This document shows positions 16,243-24,588 of a stretch of 36,422 nt of DNA, one piece after another. Positions within the stretch are counted from its first letter, which is position 1; every line of letters starts with the position of its first letter. The translations under genes and the position numbers were made by a program. Where the stretch lies: assembly GCA_004554255.1 (NCBI GenBank), contig SFNC01000007.1:1-36422 (forward strand), in the 5' to 3' direction. The notes below the pieces were generated by a model. The model was not told where the DNA came from. It made no database searches and saw only the letters and a list, made by a program, of their open reading frames with translations. This DNA is from Bacteroidales bacterium. GTDB lineage: Bacteria > Bacteroidota > Bacteroidia > Bacteroidales > Muribaculaceae.

Positions 16243-18501
16243 TTACCGCCCTATGATAGTCCGAGGCGAAAAGGTGCCGCGGATTGTCAGTCGAAGGTTG
16301 TCGGGTTTTGCGGTCGGGTAGGGGATGCGTACCGGTGCTGTCAGCTTGCCCTTGATGTTCAGGCGCATCAGAACCGCCATGCGTCCGTCCGTGATGTAAC
16401 GGCGGGAAACGGAGATTGTGGCGTCTGCGTACTCCGTGAGGATTTTCGCGGCTGAGGCGAACGGGAGCATAATGTAACATCCCGGTACGTTGTTATCCGG
16501 GTTTACAGGATTGGCGATGTCTGTAAGCCCGTCAGATGTGTTCAGCAGACCGAAAACCGGGCCTGTCATGTCCGGTGCGAGCGCGCACAGGTCAACGGTG
16601 TAATAAGGCACGTCGAGTTTCAGCTTCTTATATTTGTCCGCAAGCCACAGCGGATATACCCGGGCGACATTGTCGTTGGTGTCCGCGGTGATTATGGCAC
16701 GTGAGACGTGCGAAAAAGCTACGATGTCGCCGGGAATGTCAGAGCCCAGTACCTTGTGTGCGGAGCCTGAAAGAGCGTGCAGAGTGCCGTCGGCAAGTGC
16801 ATAGACGGCATCATCGCCCACGGCTACATGCTTGCAGTCCTTTACCCGGATGCCGGACATCAACGACATGGATGCTCCGGCGGCGCCCGATTTTGAGATT
16901 AGTCTGTAAGTGCCGGTGTCGGTGAAGACAAAGAACCGGTTGCGTCCATAATCCCATGCGGCGTCCGAGGAACGGGCGGGAACAATGGCATTTACGGCGG
17001 ATACACAGCGTCTATAAGATAGCGGGACAAGTGGGTCGGCACTGTCTGCGACGGCAACCATATAGCTGTCGTGAACGGGGAAACTGTACGCCTCGCCAAG
17101 GTCAATCTCCAGCATATCGTCCGAAAGAGCCACAGGCGTGGGGCTATCGGCGGTGTAGATGCTGAAACGTCCGGACGGGTCGTTATGCAGAGGGACCACA
17201 ATTGACCGTGATACGCCGTCCACGGTAAGCGAAACGGCGAGCTCCACTGCATCGGGCTCGGGATATGCGATGAAGGGAGAGAGAGTCTGCGGAGCCGACG
17301 AGCCGCTGTGTGCGGTTATCACACAGTCTCCGTTTGCAAATTTTACCCTTGATACTGCGGTCCACCGGCGTTCGGCGAGTGTAGAAAGGGCAAAGACCGC
17401 CGGGGACGGCGCCGGAGCATGCAGGGATTTTATTCCTGCCCAGGCAACAGTGTTGGAGGAGACTGCGCAATGCTGTGCCGAAAACTGTAGAGTGGCTGCC
17501 GGCGAACTCAGGTCTATGCCACGGGAGAGAGCCGTGGCGAGTGCATCGGCCTGCGACAGAGCCGTGCCGGATGAGGTTACGGGAATATCTGCCGACGTTG
17601 CAGTACGGAATGGAAACGGAATCTTTGCAACGGTTATGGCAAGGGCCTCGAAGCGGGCCGAGCATGCGGCCATGTTGGCGGGATTCATGGCGCGGCTGAT
17701 GCCGGGATGGTGCAGGGTAACGCTGTCACCGTCGCGGCTGTAGGACAGTTGGCCGCTGCCGGAGGCTATAGGGTGGAACTGTGGCGAAATCTGTATCTCC
17801 ATGGCGGCGACAATGTCGGCCCAGGGAGCGGACAGCGTGTCGGCGATGTCGTAATGCAGAGCGTACGCCGGCAGGGAAAGCTGGGTGGCGACGGTGGTGC
17901 GATTGCCTTTATCGTCGGTGGTGTAGGCAAAGGACAGCGGCGAGGACAGCGGAGCCCCGCCGCGCGGAACTACCGCGACAGGCTGAGAGACATACAGCTG
18001 TCTGCCTGCATTGTCAAGCAGGCGGTAGCGGGCCATCACGGGCTGTACCGACAGCCCGGCGGCGGAGGCCTTGGCGGCCATTTCGGAATATGCGGCCACA
18101 AAAGCCGCAGGCAGCGAGTCGACGCGCACAGCGGCTATGTCGGCCGAGTACGAGCCCGCGGAACGTGCCGAGAACATGACGGGCGGTGTGGACGGGAGTA
18201 TGCCGGCGGGAACAAGCTTGCCTTCCGCATCACGGGTTATGCGGAAGGGACCGCTGTCGGTCATTACTATTATAATATCGGATATGACAGCCGCGCACAG
18301 TGGTTTTGACGGCAGTGCAGCGATTGTGGTGCTGTCGCCGGTCTGCGCGTCAACTTGCAAAAGTTCGCGGTCGCGATAGCAGATAACAGTGTTGTCGCCG
18401 GCATCGCAGAGCGGCGTGATGTCTGTGTCTGTGCAAATTATGCGCGGACGGGGAGCGACGATAATGTCGCCGGAATGAGTGGGAGCTAAATTGTGCATCA
18501 T
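16243..18501 (-). CDS. Large uncharacterised protein with beta-propeller-like ends
   Basis: A 752-residue protein that I do not recognise with confidence. It has no signal peptide, no membrane helix and no obvious catalytic motif. It is rich in Ala, Ser, Asp and Val. The N-terminal part (about 25-95) and the C-terminal part (about 540-640) read as short beta blades: 'NTVICYRDRELLQVDA', 'NRFFVFTDTGTYRLISK', 'DDAVYALADGTLHALSG'. The C-terminal blade pattern reminds me of large proteins in Bacteroides prophage-like regions, but this is memory of style, not a match I can check, and no other phage gene is nearby. Codon and GC use look native. ATG codons at 18501 and 18498 are both possible starts. 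Transcribed alone from its own -7 box. Confidence 0.7.
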   Translation of the reverse strand: MMHNLAPTHSGDIIVAPRPRIICTDTDITPLCDAGDNTVICYRDRELLQVDAQTGDSTTIAALPSKPLCAAVISDIIIVMTDSGPFRITRDAEGKLVPAGILPSTPPVMFSARSAGSYSADIAAVRVDSLPAAFVAAYSEMAAKASAAGLSVQPVMARYRLLDNAGRQLYVSQPVAVVPRGGAPLSSPLSFAYTTDDKGNRTTVATQLSLPAYALHYDIADTLSAPWADIVAAMEIQISPQFHPIASGSGQLSYSRDGDSVTLHHPGISRAMNPANMAACSARFEALAITVAKIPFPFRTATSADIPVTSSGTALSQADALATALSRGIDLSSPAATLQFSAQHCAVSSNTVAWAGIKSLHAPAPSPAVFALSTLAERRWTAVSRVKFANGDCVITAHSGSSAPQTLSPFIAYPEPDAVELAVSLTVDGVSRSIVVPLHNDPSGRFSIYTADSPTPVALSDDMLEIDLGEAYSFPVHDSYMVAVADSADPLVPLSYRRCVSAVNAIVPARSSDAAWDYGRNRFFVFTDTGTYRLISKSGAAGASMSLMSGIRVKDCKHVAVGDDAVYALADGTLHALSGSAHKVLGSDIPGDIVAFSHVSRAIITADTNDNVARVYPLWLADKYKKLKLDVPYYTVDLCALAPDMTGPVFGLLNTSDGLTDIANPVNPDNNVPGCYIMLPFASAAKILTEYADATISVSRRYITDGRMAVLMRLNIKGKLTAPVRIPYPTAKPDNLRLTIRGTFSPRTIIGR

Positions 18502-18518
18502 GGTGAAACTTTTTTATG

Positions 18519-18526
18519 CAAAGGTA
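18519..18526 (-). promoter_or_regulatory. -7 box of the 752-codon gene
   Basis: TACCTTTG on the minus strand, 17 bases upstream of the first ATG, giving a leader of about 12 nt. Confidence 0.6.
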
Positions 18527-18687
18527 CGATGGCAGGGAGGCTGTTTTTGTCATTGAATGGTCGGCCGGAACATTCCCACCGCAAAAAATAACTTGGTTTT
18601 GCCTCATTTTTAAGCGCGGAAATGTCGCTAAACTTCGCCGTCAGGGATTATTTGTGGTGTAAATTAGGTTATTTCATTTAGATTTCT

Positions 18688-18695
18688 TAACTTTG
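18688..18695 (+). promoter_or_regulatory. -7 box of the lpxD unit
   Basis: TAACTTTG fits TAnnTTTG; a TTAG at 18664-18667 stands at the -33 distance. The leader would be about 28 nt. This is the only promoter I recognise upstream of the whole lpx-rnpB-LPS string. Confidence 0.65.
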
Positions 18696-18729
18696 CACTC
18701 CGAATCAAAACGTACATGTACAAATCGTA

Positions 18730-19752
18730 ATGGAATTTACCGCTGCACAAATCGCTTCCTTCGTAGGAGGCAGTGTTGAAGGCGACGAGAACGTCAGAAT
18801 AAGCAATTTTGCTAAGATAGAAGAGGCCGGAGCCGGCGATATTACCTTCTTGGCAAATCCTAAATATACACATTTCATTTATAATACCGGTGCTTCTGCA
18901 GTGATAGTAAGTACCGGATTTACAGCCGAATACCCTGTTCCGGCCACCTTGATACGCGTTGAGAACCCGTACGAGACGCTGTCTCAGCTCATGACAATGG
19001 CAGCGCAGGCAATGAACCAGACACCGACAGGCAGGGAGGAGCCTGCGCATGTAGCTGATGGCGTGGAAATCCCCGAAGATGCCTATATCGGTGCGTTTGC
19101 ATACATCGGCAAGGGCGTAAAGCTCGGCAAAGGCGTCAAGATTTATCCTCAGGCATATATCGGCGACGGAGTAGAATTAGGCGAAGACACCATTATATAT
19201 CCCGGTGTGCGCATCTACCACGGCTGTAAAATAGGCGCCCGTTGTGTCATTCATGCCGGTGCTGTTATCGGTGCCGACGGTTTCGGTTTCGCGCCGGATG
19301 CCGAGGGCCACTACCACAAAATCCCGCAGCTTGGCATAGTAGTGATTCAGGACGATGTGGAAATCGGCGCCAATACCACTATAGACCGCGCCACTATGGG
19401 CAGTACCGTGGTGGAACGCGGCGTAAAACTTGACAACCTCATACAGCTGGCGCACAACACCACCGTAGGCAGCGATACTGTTATTGCCGCGCAGACAGGT
19501 GTTGCCGGCTCGGCTAAAATAGGCAGCAAGTGCATGATAGGCGGCCAGGTAGGCTTTGCCGGACACATCACCGTGGGCGATGGCGTGCATATCGGCGCCC
19601 AGTCGGGAGTCCCCAATAATGTGGAATCCGGATGTCAGATAATGGGCTATCCGGCTATCCCGGCGCGCGACTTTTTGCGGCAGTCTGCGCTTCTGCGTCG
19701 CCTCCCGGAAATTTATAACGCTGTCCGCAACATCCCCAAATCAGAAAAATAA
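18730..19752 (+). CDS. lpxD: UDP-3-O-acylglucosamine N-acyltransferase
   Basis: LpxD adds the N-linked hydroxyacyl chain in lipid A synthesis (third step), using acyl-ACP in the cytosol. An N-terminal uridine-binding domain (residues about 1-100) precedes a left-handed parallel beta-helix built of hexapeptide repeats such as 'IGKGVKLGKGVKIYPQAYIG'. The catalytic His region is 'LIQLAHNTTVG', and 'GFGFAPDAEGHYHKIPQ' is the second conserved His segment. The C-terminal helix ends 'LRRLPEIYNAVRN'. At 340 residues it has normal length. First gene of the lpx unit; lpxC-fabZ follows after 11 bp. Confidence 0.96.
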   Translation: MEFTAAQIASFVGGSVEGDENVRISNFAKIEEAGAGDITFLANPKYTHFIYNTGASAVIVSTGFTAEYPVPATLIRVENPYETLSQLMTMAAQAMNQTPTGREEPAHVADGVEIPEDAYIGAFAYIGKGVKLGKGVKIYPQAYIGDGVELGEDTIIYPGVRIYHGCKIGARCVIHAGAVIGADGFGFAPDAEGHYHKIPQLGIVVIQDDVEIGANTTIDRATMGSTVVERGVKLDNLIQLAHNTTVGSDTVIAAQTGVAGSAKIGSKCMIGGQVGFAGHITVGDGVHIGAQSGVPNNVESGCQIMGYPAIPARDFLRQSALLRRLPEIYNAVRNIPKSEK

Positions 19753-19763
19753 CAACGAAAGAT

Positions 19764-21146
19764 ATGAAGCAACTTACGCTTAAAGACTCATTTGTAGTCA
19801 AGGGCAAAGGTCTCCATACCGGAGAAGAAATCGAGGCAAAATTCATGCCCGCCCACGAGAATCACGGCTATGCCATCCAGCGCGTCGATATAGACGGAAT
19901 GCCTGTTATAGAGGCTGTTGCCGAAAATGTGGTGGCCACCAACCGTGGTACTGTTATCGCAAAATCCGGAGTGTCGGTAAGCACCATCGAGCACGCTATG
20001 GCCGCTCTCTATGCTGCCGGCGTCGACAATGTCCTCATTCAGGTCAACGGCGCGGAACTGCCTATCCTTGACGGCAGTGCGAAAGAATATGCCAACGCCA
20101 TAGAGCGTGTGGGACTGGAAGAGCAGAACGCCGACAAGGAATTCCTCATCATCCGCCACAAAATGGAGGTTGTGGACGAGGAAACCGGTGCCAAAATCGT
20201 GGTTCTGCCCGACGATAACTTCAACGTTGACGTTAAAATCAACTATAACAGCCCCGTACTTGGCAACCAGTACGCCACACTTGACAATATCGCTGACTTC
20301 AAGCAGGAAATCGCACCCTGCCGCACATTTGTTTTCGTGCGCGAGATAGAGGCCCTGCTGCAGGCAAACCTCATCAAGGGCGGCGACCTGGAGAATGCCA
20401 TTGTCATCTACGACACTCCCCTGGGTCAGGAACAGCTGGACCATATCGCCGACATAATGAACGCGCCGCACAAGCACGTCAAGGACTTCGGATTCATAAA
20501 CGAGAAGCCTCTGTATTTCGACAATGAGCCGGCGCGCCACAAGCTCCTGGATGTAATCGGCGATATAGCACTTATCGGCCGTCCCATGAAGGGCCGTGTG
20601 CTGGCAACACGCCCGGGCCACACCATCAATGCCAAGCTGGCCAAACTGTTACGCCGCGACGTAAAGCGCATGGACGTAATAGCCCCGGTATACAACCCCA
20701 ATCTGCCGCCAATCATGGACAACAACCGTATTCGCGAGCTGCTCCCGCACCGCTACCCGTTCCTGCTGGTGGACAAGATTATCGACATGGACGAGAAATT
20801 CATCGTCGGCATAAAGAATGTAACCGTAAACGAGCCCTTCTTCCAGGGACACTTCCCGCAGGAGCCCGTAATGCCCGGCGTTCTGCTGGTGGAGGCCATG
20901 GCCCAGACCGGCGGCATGCTGGTACTCAGCACTGTAGATGACCCCGAACGCTACTCCACCTACTTCATGAAGATTGACAATGTGAAGTTCCGCCAGAAGG
21001 TAGTGCCCGGCGACACTCTCATCTTCCACGTATCGTTCCTCACGGAACTGCGCCGTGGCTGCGCTATGATGAAAGGCCGCGCATTTATAGGCGAAAAACT
21101 GGTGTGCGAATGTGAGTTTATGGCTCAGATTATCAAAAACAAGTAA
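19764..21146 (+). CDS. lpxC-fabZ: Bifunctional LpxC/FabZ fusion
   Basis: One polypeptide of 460 residues with two enzymes. Residues about 1-305 are LpxC, the zinc deacetylase that commits UDP-3-O-acyl-GlcNAc to lipid A: 'GLHTGEE', metal ligands His77 ('TIEHAMAAL'), His259 and Asp263 ('HKLLDVIGD'), and catalytic His286 ('RPGHTINAKL'). Residues about 320-460 are FabZ, the hydroxyacyl-ACP dehydratase of fatty acid synthesis: 'ELLPHRYPFLLVD', His363 in 'QGHFPQEPVMPG' and Glu377 in 'LLVEAMAQTGG'. The fusion couples two enzymes that compete for the hydroxyacyl-ACP pool and is common in Bacteroidota. It is not a frameshift artefact: the linker reads through 'APVYNPNLPPIMDNNR'. lpxA starts 2 bp later. 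Confidence 0.97.
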   Translation: MKQLTLKDSFVVKGKGLHTGEEIEAKFMPAHENHGYAIQRVDIDGMPVIEAVAENVVATNRGTVIAKSGVSVSTIEHAMAALYAAGVDNVLIQVNGAELPILDGSAKEYANAIERVGLEEQNADKEFLIIRHKMEVVDEETGAKIVVLPDDNFNVDVKINYNSPVLGNQYATLDNIADFKQEIAPCRTFVFVREIEALLQANLIKGGDLENAIVIYDTPLGQEQLDHIADIMNAPHKHVKDFGFINEKPLYFDNEPARHKLLDVIGDIALIGRPMKGRVLATRPGHTINAKLAKLLRRDVKRMDVIAPVYNPNLPPIMDNNRIRELLPHRYPFLLVDKIIDMDEKFIVGIKNVTVNEPFFQGHFPQEPVMPGVLLVEAMAQTGGMLVLSTVDDPERYSTYFMKIDNVKFRQKVVPGDTLIFHVSFLTELRRGCAMMKGRAFIGEKLVCECEFMAQIIKNK

Positions 21147-21148
21147 TT

Positions 21149-21925
21149 ATGAAACAGCCGTTAGCATATATACATCCCGGGGCCAAACTGGCTCCCAGTG
21201 TGGTTATTGACCCGTTCGTGACCATAGACCAGAATGTCGAAATTGGCGAAGGCACACGCATCGGCAGCAATGTGACAATCTGCGAGGGTGCCCGTATCGG
21301 TAAAAACTGCACCATTTTCCCCGGTGCCGTTATCGGTGCCGTTCCCCAGGACCTTAAGTTCCGCGGCGAGGAGACCACAGCCATCATCGGTGACAATACA
21401 ACCATCCGTGAGTGCGTTACCATCCACCGCGGAACGGCCTCGAAAGGCAAGACTGTTGTAGGCAACAACTGCCTGATTATGGCATACAGCCACGTCGCAC
21501 ACGACTGTGTGGTAGGCAATAACGTGATTATCAGCAACGCATCGCAGCTGGCCGGAGAGGTTGTTGTGGACGATTACGCCGTTATCGGCGGCGGCACACT
21601 TGTGCACCAGTTCTGCCACCTCGGCTCCCACATCATGATTCAGGGCGGTGCGCTTGTCAACAAGGATATTCCCCCTTACGTAAAGGCCGCCCGCGAGCCC
21701 ATCTGCTATGCCGGCGTCAACTCTATCGGCCTGCGTCGCCGCAACTTCAGCAGCGAGACAATCCGCGACATCCAGGACATTTACCGTTTCCTGTATCTGT
21801 CCGGACTCAATGTATCTGATGCCGTGGCACGTATCGAGGCCGAGCTCCCCGCCACGCCCGAGCGCGACGAAATCATCCTCTTTGTCCGCAACGCAAAGCG
21901 TGGTATCATAAAGGGATACCTGTAA
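21149..21925 (+). CDS. lpxA: UDP-GlcNAc O-acyltransferase
   Basis: LpxA catalyses the first step of lipid A synthesis, transfer of a hydroxyacyl chain to UDP-GlcNAc. The protein is 258 residues: a hexapeptide-repeat beta-helix ('IGEGTRIGSNVTICEG' and similar) with the catalytic His in 'MAYSHVAHDCVVGNNV', and a C-terminal helical domain ('IRDIQDIYRFLYLSGLN'). It starts 2 bp after the fabZ stop, so translation is probably coupled. rnpB begins 26 bp downstream. Confidence 0.97.
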   Translation: MKQPLAYIHPGAKLAPSVVIDPFVTIDQNVEIGEGTRIGSNVTICEGARIGKNCTIFPGAVIGAVPQDLKFRGEETTAIIGDNTTIRECVTIHRGTASKGKTVVGNNCLIMAYSHVAHDCVVGNNVIISNASQLAGEVVVDDYAVIGGGTLVHQFCHLGSHIMIQGGALVNKDIPPYVKAAREPICYAGVNSIGLRRRNFSSETIRDIQDIYRFLYLSGLNVSDAVARIEAELPATPERDEIILFVRNAKRGIIKGYL

Positions 21926-21951
21926 TACACAGGCATTTACGCCACATATCC

Positions 21952-22334
21952 GGGGCCGGGAGTCCGTCGCGCGCCGACGTATGGGCGGCGTGAGGAAAGT
22001 CCGGGCAACAAAGAGCGCCATACCGGTTAATCTGCCGGCGGTCAGTAATGGCCGAGCAGCGTGACAGAAAATAACCGCCGCCCGTATCCAAGAGGCGGCA
22101 AGGGTGAAAAGGTGGGGTAAGAGCCCACCGGGCGTTATGGTAACATAGCGTGCCGCACGTCTTATGGGTTGCAAGGTCAAGTACACCGGCATTTAAGGGT
22201 GGCTCGCCCATTGCCGGGGGGTAGACTGCTAAAGGCGTCCAGTAATGGGCGTCGCAGATAAATGACGGACGGGTCGCGGTGTCTCCGCTTGCGGACAGTA
22301 CCGCATCCACATAACCCGGCTTATACCCGGCCCC
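21952..22334 (+). ncRNA. rnpB: RNase P RNA (type A-like)
   Basis: The catalytic RNA that trims tRNA 5' ends. The universal P4 5' strand reads GAGGAAAGTCCGGGC at 21992-22006, and its 3' partner is ACATAACCCGGCTTATA at 22309-22325. Conserved joining segments include CAGAAA at about 22055 and a GGTAAGAGCCCACCG element at about 22115-22129. P1 is closed by GGGGCCGGG (21952-21960) pairing perfectly with CCCGGCCCC (22326-22334), which sets both ends at about 383 nt. A T6 run follows at 22335-22340. No -7 box is recognisable between lpxA and the RNA, and the next gene starts 14 bases after its 3' end. Confidence 0.95.
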
Positions 22335-22348
22335 TTTTTTATTTTGAA

Positions 22349-22792
22349 ATGGAAGCAAAAGACTATAGAAACGCAGAATGGTGGACCGCACCGGCCGAGG
22401 CCGATGACGGTCGCCTTATTATGGTATCCGGTTGTGCCGATGTGCAGAAATTCCGCTCTAACCCGCGGTTCCATATTCGCTTTACAATCACCTGGAAATA
22501 CTCGGACAGCCCTGACGCAAACATGCCCGATGACAGCACGGCCGAGCTTATGGAGAAGGTTACGGAGGCGCTTGAGATGGAGTTTGCCAAGGACCCCGTG
22601 GCCGTTATGACCGGCATCTACACCGGCGCCGGAGAGCGTAACTGGGTCTTTTACACGCTGTCAACGCACATTTTTACGCGCAAACTTAACGAATGTCTCG
22701 CCGAACTGCCGCTGCTGCCGCTGGAACTCAGCGCCGAGGAAGACCCCGACTGGTGCGAGTACGATGAGATGTCGCAACTTTCAATCCTCTGA
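22349..22792 (+). CDS. DUF695-family protein
   Basis: A small soluble protein of 147 residues matching the general pattern of DUF695. It starts with an aromatic 'RNAEWWTAPAEADDGRLIMV' segment. A later strand 'TGIYTGAGERNWVFYTLS' and the end 'EEDPDWCEYDEMSQL' fit the family's closing D-P-x-W-x-x-Y motif. No catalytic residues are known for this family. The frame is open upstream to 22262, but that part lies inside rnpB, so the ATG at 22349 is used. It follows rnpB by 14 bases and precedes the glycerophosphotransferase-like gene by 6. Confidence 0.75.
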   Translation: MEAKDYRNAEWWTAPAEADDGRLIMVSGCADVQKFRSNPRFHIRFTITWKYSDSPDANMPDDSTAELMEKVTEALEMEFAKDPVAVMTGIYTGAGERNWVFYTLSTHIFTRKLNECLAELPLLPLELSAEEDPDWCEYDEMSQLSIL

Positions 22793-22798
22793 CAGTTA

Positions 22799-23839
22799 AT
22801 GAACTACCTGCTGTTTGCCACGCTGTCGTATTCTTATGGAATATTACGCCCGCTACAGGATGAGATAAGGCGGCGCGGCCATCGCGTGGCCTGGTATCTG
22901 GAGCCGTCGTGTCCGGATATGCTCGTTCAAGGCGAGGAACGGCTCACCACAATAGAGCAGGTAAAGGAATTCAATCCTGTGGCCGTTTTTGCCCCCGGAA
23001 ATTATATCCCGCATTTTTTCCCGGGCGTAAAGGTGGCGCTATTTCACGGATATCCAATCTTTAAACGCCCAAACGACAGATACAGCCACTTCAGGATACG
23101 CGGATGGTTCGATATTTACTGCACGCAGGGGCCGGCGGCAACAGAACCGTTTAAGAAACTGGAGAAAAAACTCGGATTTTTCAAGGTATATGAGACAGGT
23201 TGGGCGAAAAACGACACATTTTTTGACCGGCCGACAGACAACACCCTGCATAATCCGCCCACAATACTCTATTCCACCACTTTCACCAAGGGAATCACCT
23301 CGGTCTACACTATGTTGCCGGTTATCAGGCAGTTGGCGCAGAAACGGGATTGGAAATGGATAATAATCTTCCATCCCAAGCTCACTGACCCGGCTCTGCT
23401 TGAGGACTACAAAAAACTTGAGGCCGATTGTCCCAATGTGACATTCAAGCGGTTCGGCGAGGGCGCGGACACTTACCGGCAGACGGATGTGATGCTGTGC
23501 GATTCGTCAAGCATTATCATCGAGTACATGCTCCTGCAGAAGCCGGTGGTGACATTCCGGAATACAAACCCCGGCCCCTGGTTGCTGGACGTGCATGAAA
23601 CATCCGAAATAGAGGTGGCCATAGACAAGGCACTTACTTATCCGCCCGAGCTTATGGCCGAAATCAGCAAATATATCAATAACCAGGACCCTTATCGCGA
23701 CGGCCGAAACTGCGCCAGAATACTGGATGCTGTGGACGATTTTATAGCGAATCACAAGGTTTCCCTTAAGGCTAAACCCCTGAACCTTGTTCGCAAGTAC
23801 AAAATGCGTAAGAGGTTCAATTACTGGCGTTTGAAATGA
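22799..23839 (+). CDS. CDP-glycerol glycerophosphotransferase-like protein
   Basis: A 346-residue GT-B-fold protein resembling the TagB/TagF glycerophosphotransferase group. The N-terminal half has a glycosyltransferase-like Rossmann start ('LRPLQDEIRRRGHRVAWYL') and 'VALFHGYPIFKRP', matching the conserved His-Gly region after which CDP-glycerol enzymes carry W/Q-G-T-P-LK. The C-terminal half carries 'WIIIFHPKL' and 'DVMLCDSSSIIIEYMLLQKP', which aligns with the D-x-S-S family motif for nucleotide-phosphate binding. There is no membrane helix, so it would act at the cytosolic membrane face. Bacteroidota lack teichoic acids; position next to lpx genes and an LPS kinase suggests that it decorates the LPS core. 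The donor is inferred, not shown. Confidence 0.75.
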   Translation: MNYLLFATLSYSYGILRPLQDEIRRRGHRVAWYLEPSCPDMLVQGEERLTTIEQVKEFNPVAVFAPGNYIPHFFPGVKVALFHGYPIFKRPNDRYSHFRIRGWFDIYCTQGPAATEPFKKLEKKLGFFKVYETGWAKNDTFFDRPTDNTLHNPPTILYSTTFTKGITSVYTMLPVIRQLAQKRDWKWIIIFHPKLTDPALLEDYKKLEADCPNVTFKRFGEGADTYRQTDVMLCDSSSIIIEYMLLQKPVVTFRNTNPGPWLLDVHETSEIEVAIDKALTYPPELMAEISKYINNQDPYRDGRNCARILDAVDDFIANHKVSLKAKPLNLVRKYKMRKRFNYWRLK

Positions 23840-24573
23840 GAACGGTAATAGAGATTAACCCGGCATTCAGGCCATATATCACAGCCGAGGATGTGCTCAG
23901 GATCACGGACGGCTTTGACGGTTGCGGTGAGCTGATTTTCGATGGGCGCAACAAGCTGAGGCGCGTGGACGTATGCGGCGCGGATGTGGTGGTAAAGCGC
24001 TTCAAACCGTTTAACGCCATACGTCGCATATCGCGCAGATTCCGTCGTACAAAAGCCGAGCGCGCATATCATAATGGACTGAAACTTACCGAATTAGGCG
24101 TAAAGACGCCCGAGCCGCTCGCCTATGTGGAAAAACACAACTGGTGGGGGGCGCTGGTGGATTCATTTTATATTTGCCGCTATCAGGAGCTGCAGTCGCT
24201 GGAGTCGGTCATGAGCGACCCCAAGGCCCTTGACGCTTTCGCTGATTTTGCCGCCCGCTTGCACAATCTGGGTATTTTGCATCACGACCTTAATAAAACA
24301 AATGTGTGCTTCAACCCGCAAAAGCCTTATGACTACTGGGTTATAGACATAAACCGCATGAATTTCCGCACACCGTCGTTGCGCGACCGCCGCGACAACC
24401 TCCAGCGGTTCTGCAAATCAGGAGAGATATTTAATACTTTCACAGCCAAATATTTAGATAAGGCGGGTTTGCCCGACTCGCTACTGCCCGAGTGGATTGC
24501 GGCAAAAGACCGTTACGAGCGCCGCCGCAACTGCAAAAAGGCATTCAAGCGCTTTATTCGCGGGCGCCGATAA
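23836..24573 (+). CDS. LPS/Kdo kinase-like protein
   Basis: A 245-residue protein of the lipopolysaccharide kinase (WaaP/KdkA/InaA) superfamily, which phosphorylates Kdo or heptose in the inner core. A Lys-bearing strand ('VVVKRFKP', residues about 52-59) is the likely ATP contact. The catalytic loop is 'LHHDLNKTNVCF' (HxDLNxxN), and the metal-binding segment is 'WVIDINRMNFRTPS', in place of the DFG of protein kinases. All residues expected for an active small-molecule kinase are present. Its ATG overlaps the previous stop by four bases (ATGA), so the two are translationally coupled and probably act in one pathway. The substrate is inferred from family and context. Confidence 0.8.
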   Translation: MRTVIEINPAFRPYITAEDVLRITDGFDGCGELIFDGRNKLRRVDVCGADVVVKRFKPFNAIRRISRRFRRTKAERAYHNGLKLTELGVKTPEPLAYVEKHNWWGALVDSFYICRYQELQSLESVMSDPKALDAFADFAARLHNLGILHHDLNKTNVCFNPQKPYDYWVIDINRMNFRTPSLRDRRDNLQRFCKSGEIFNTFTAKYLDKAGLPDSLLPEWIAAKDRYERRRNCKKAFKRFIRGRR

Positions 24574-24588
24574 GGGCATTGCGCCGGC

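Noticed and set aside
16243..18501. A prophage remnant around the 752-codon gene
   Set aside because: No integrase, portal, capsid, lysis or other phage gene is seen on either side, GC is native, and the flanks are prs and lpxD.
21161..22192. A 343-codon minus-strand frame over lpxA and rnpB
   Set aside because: It covers a proven protein gene and a structured RNA gene on the other strand and has no domain.
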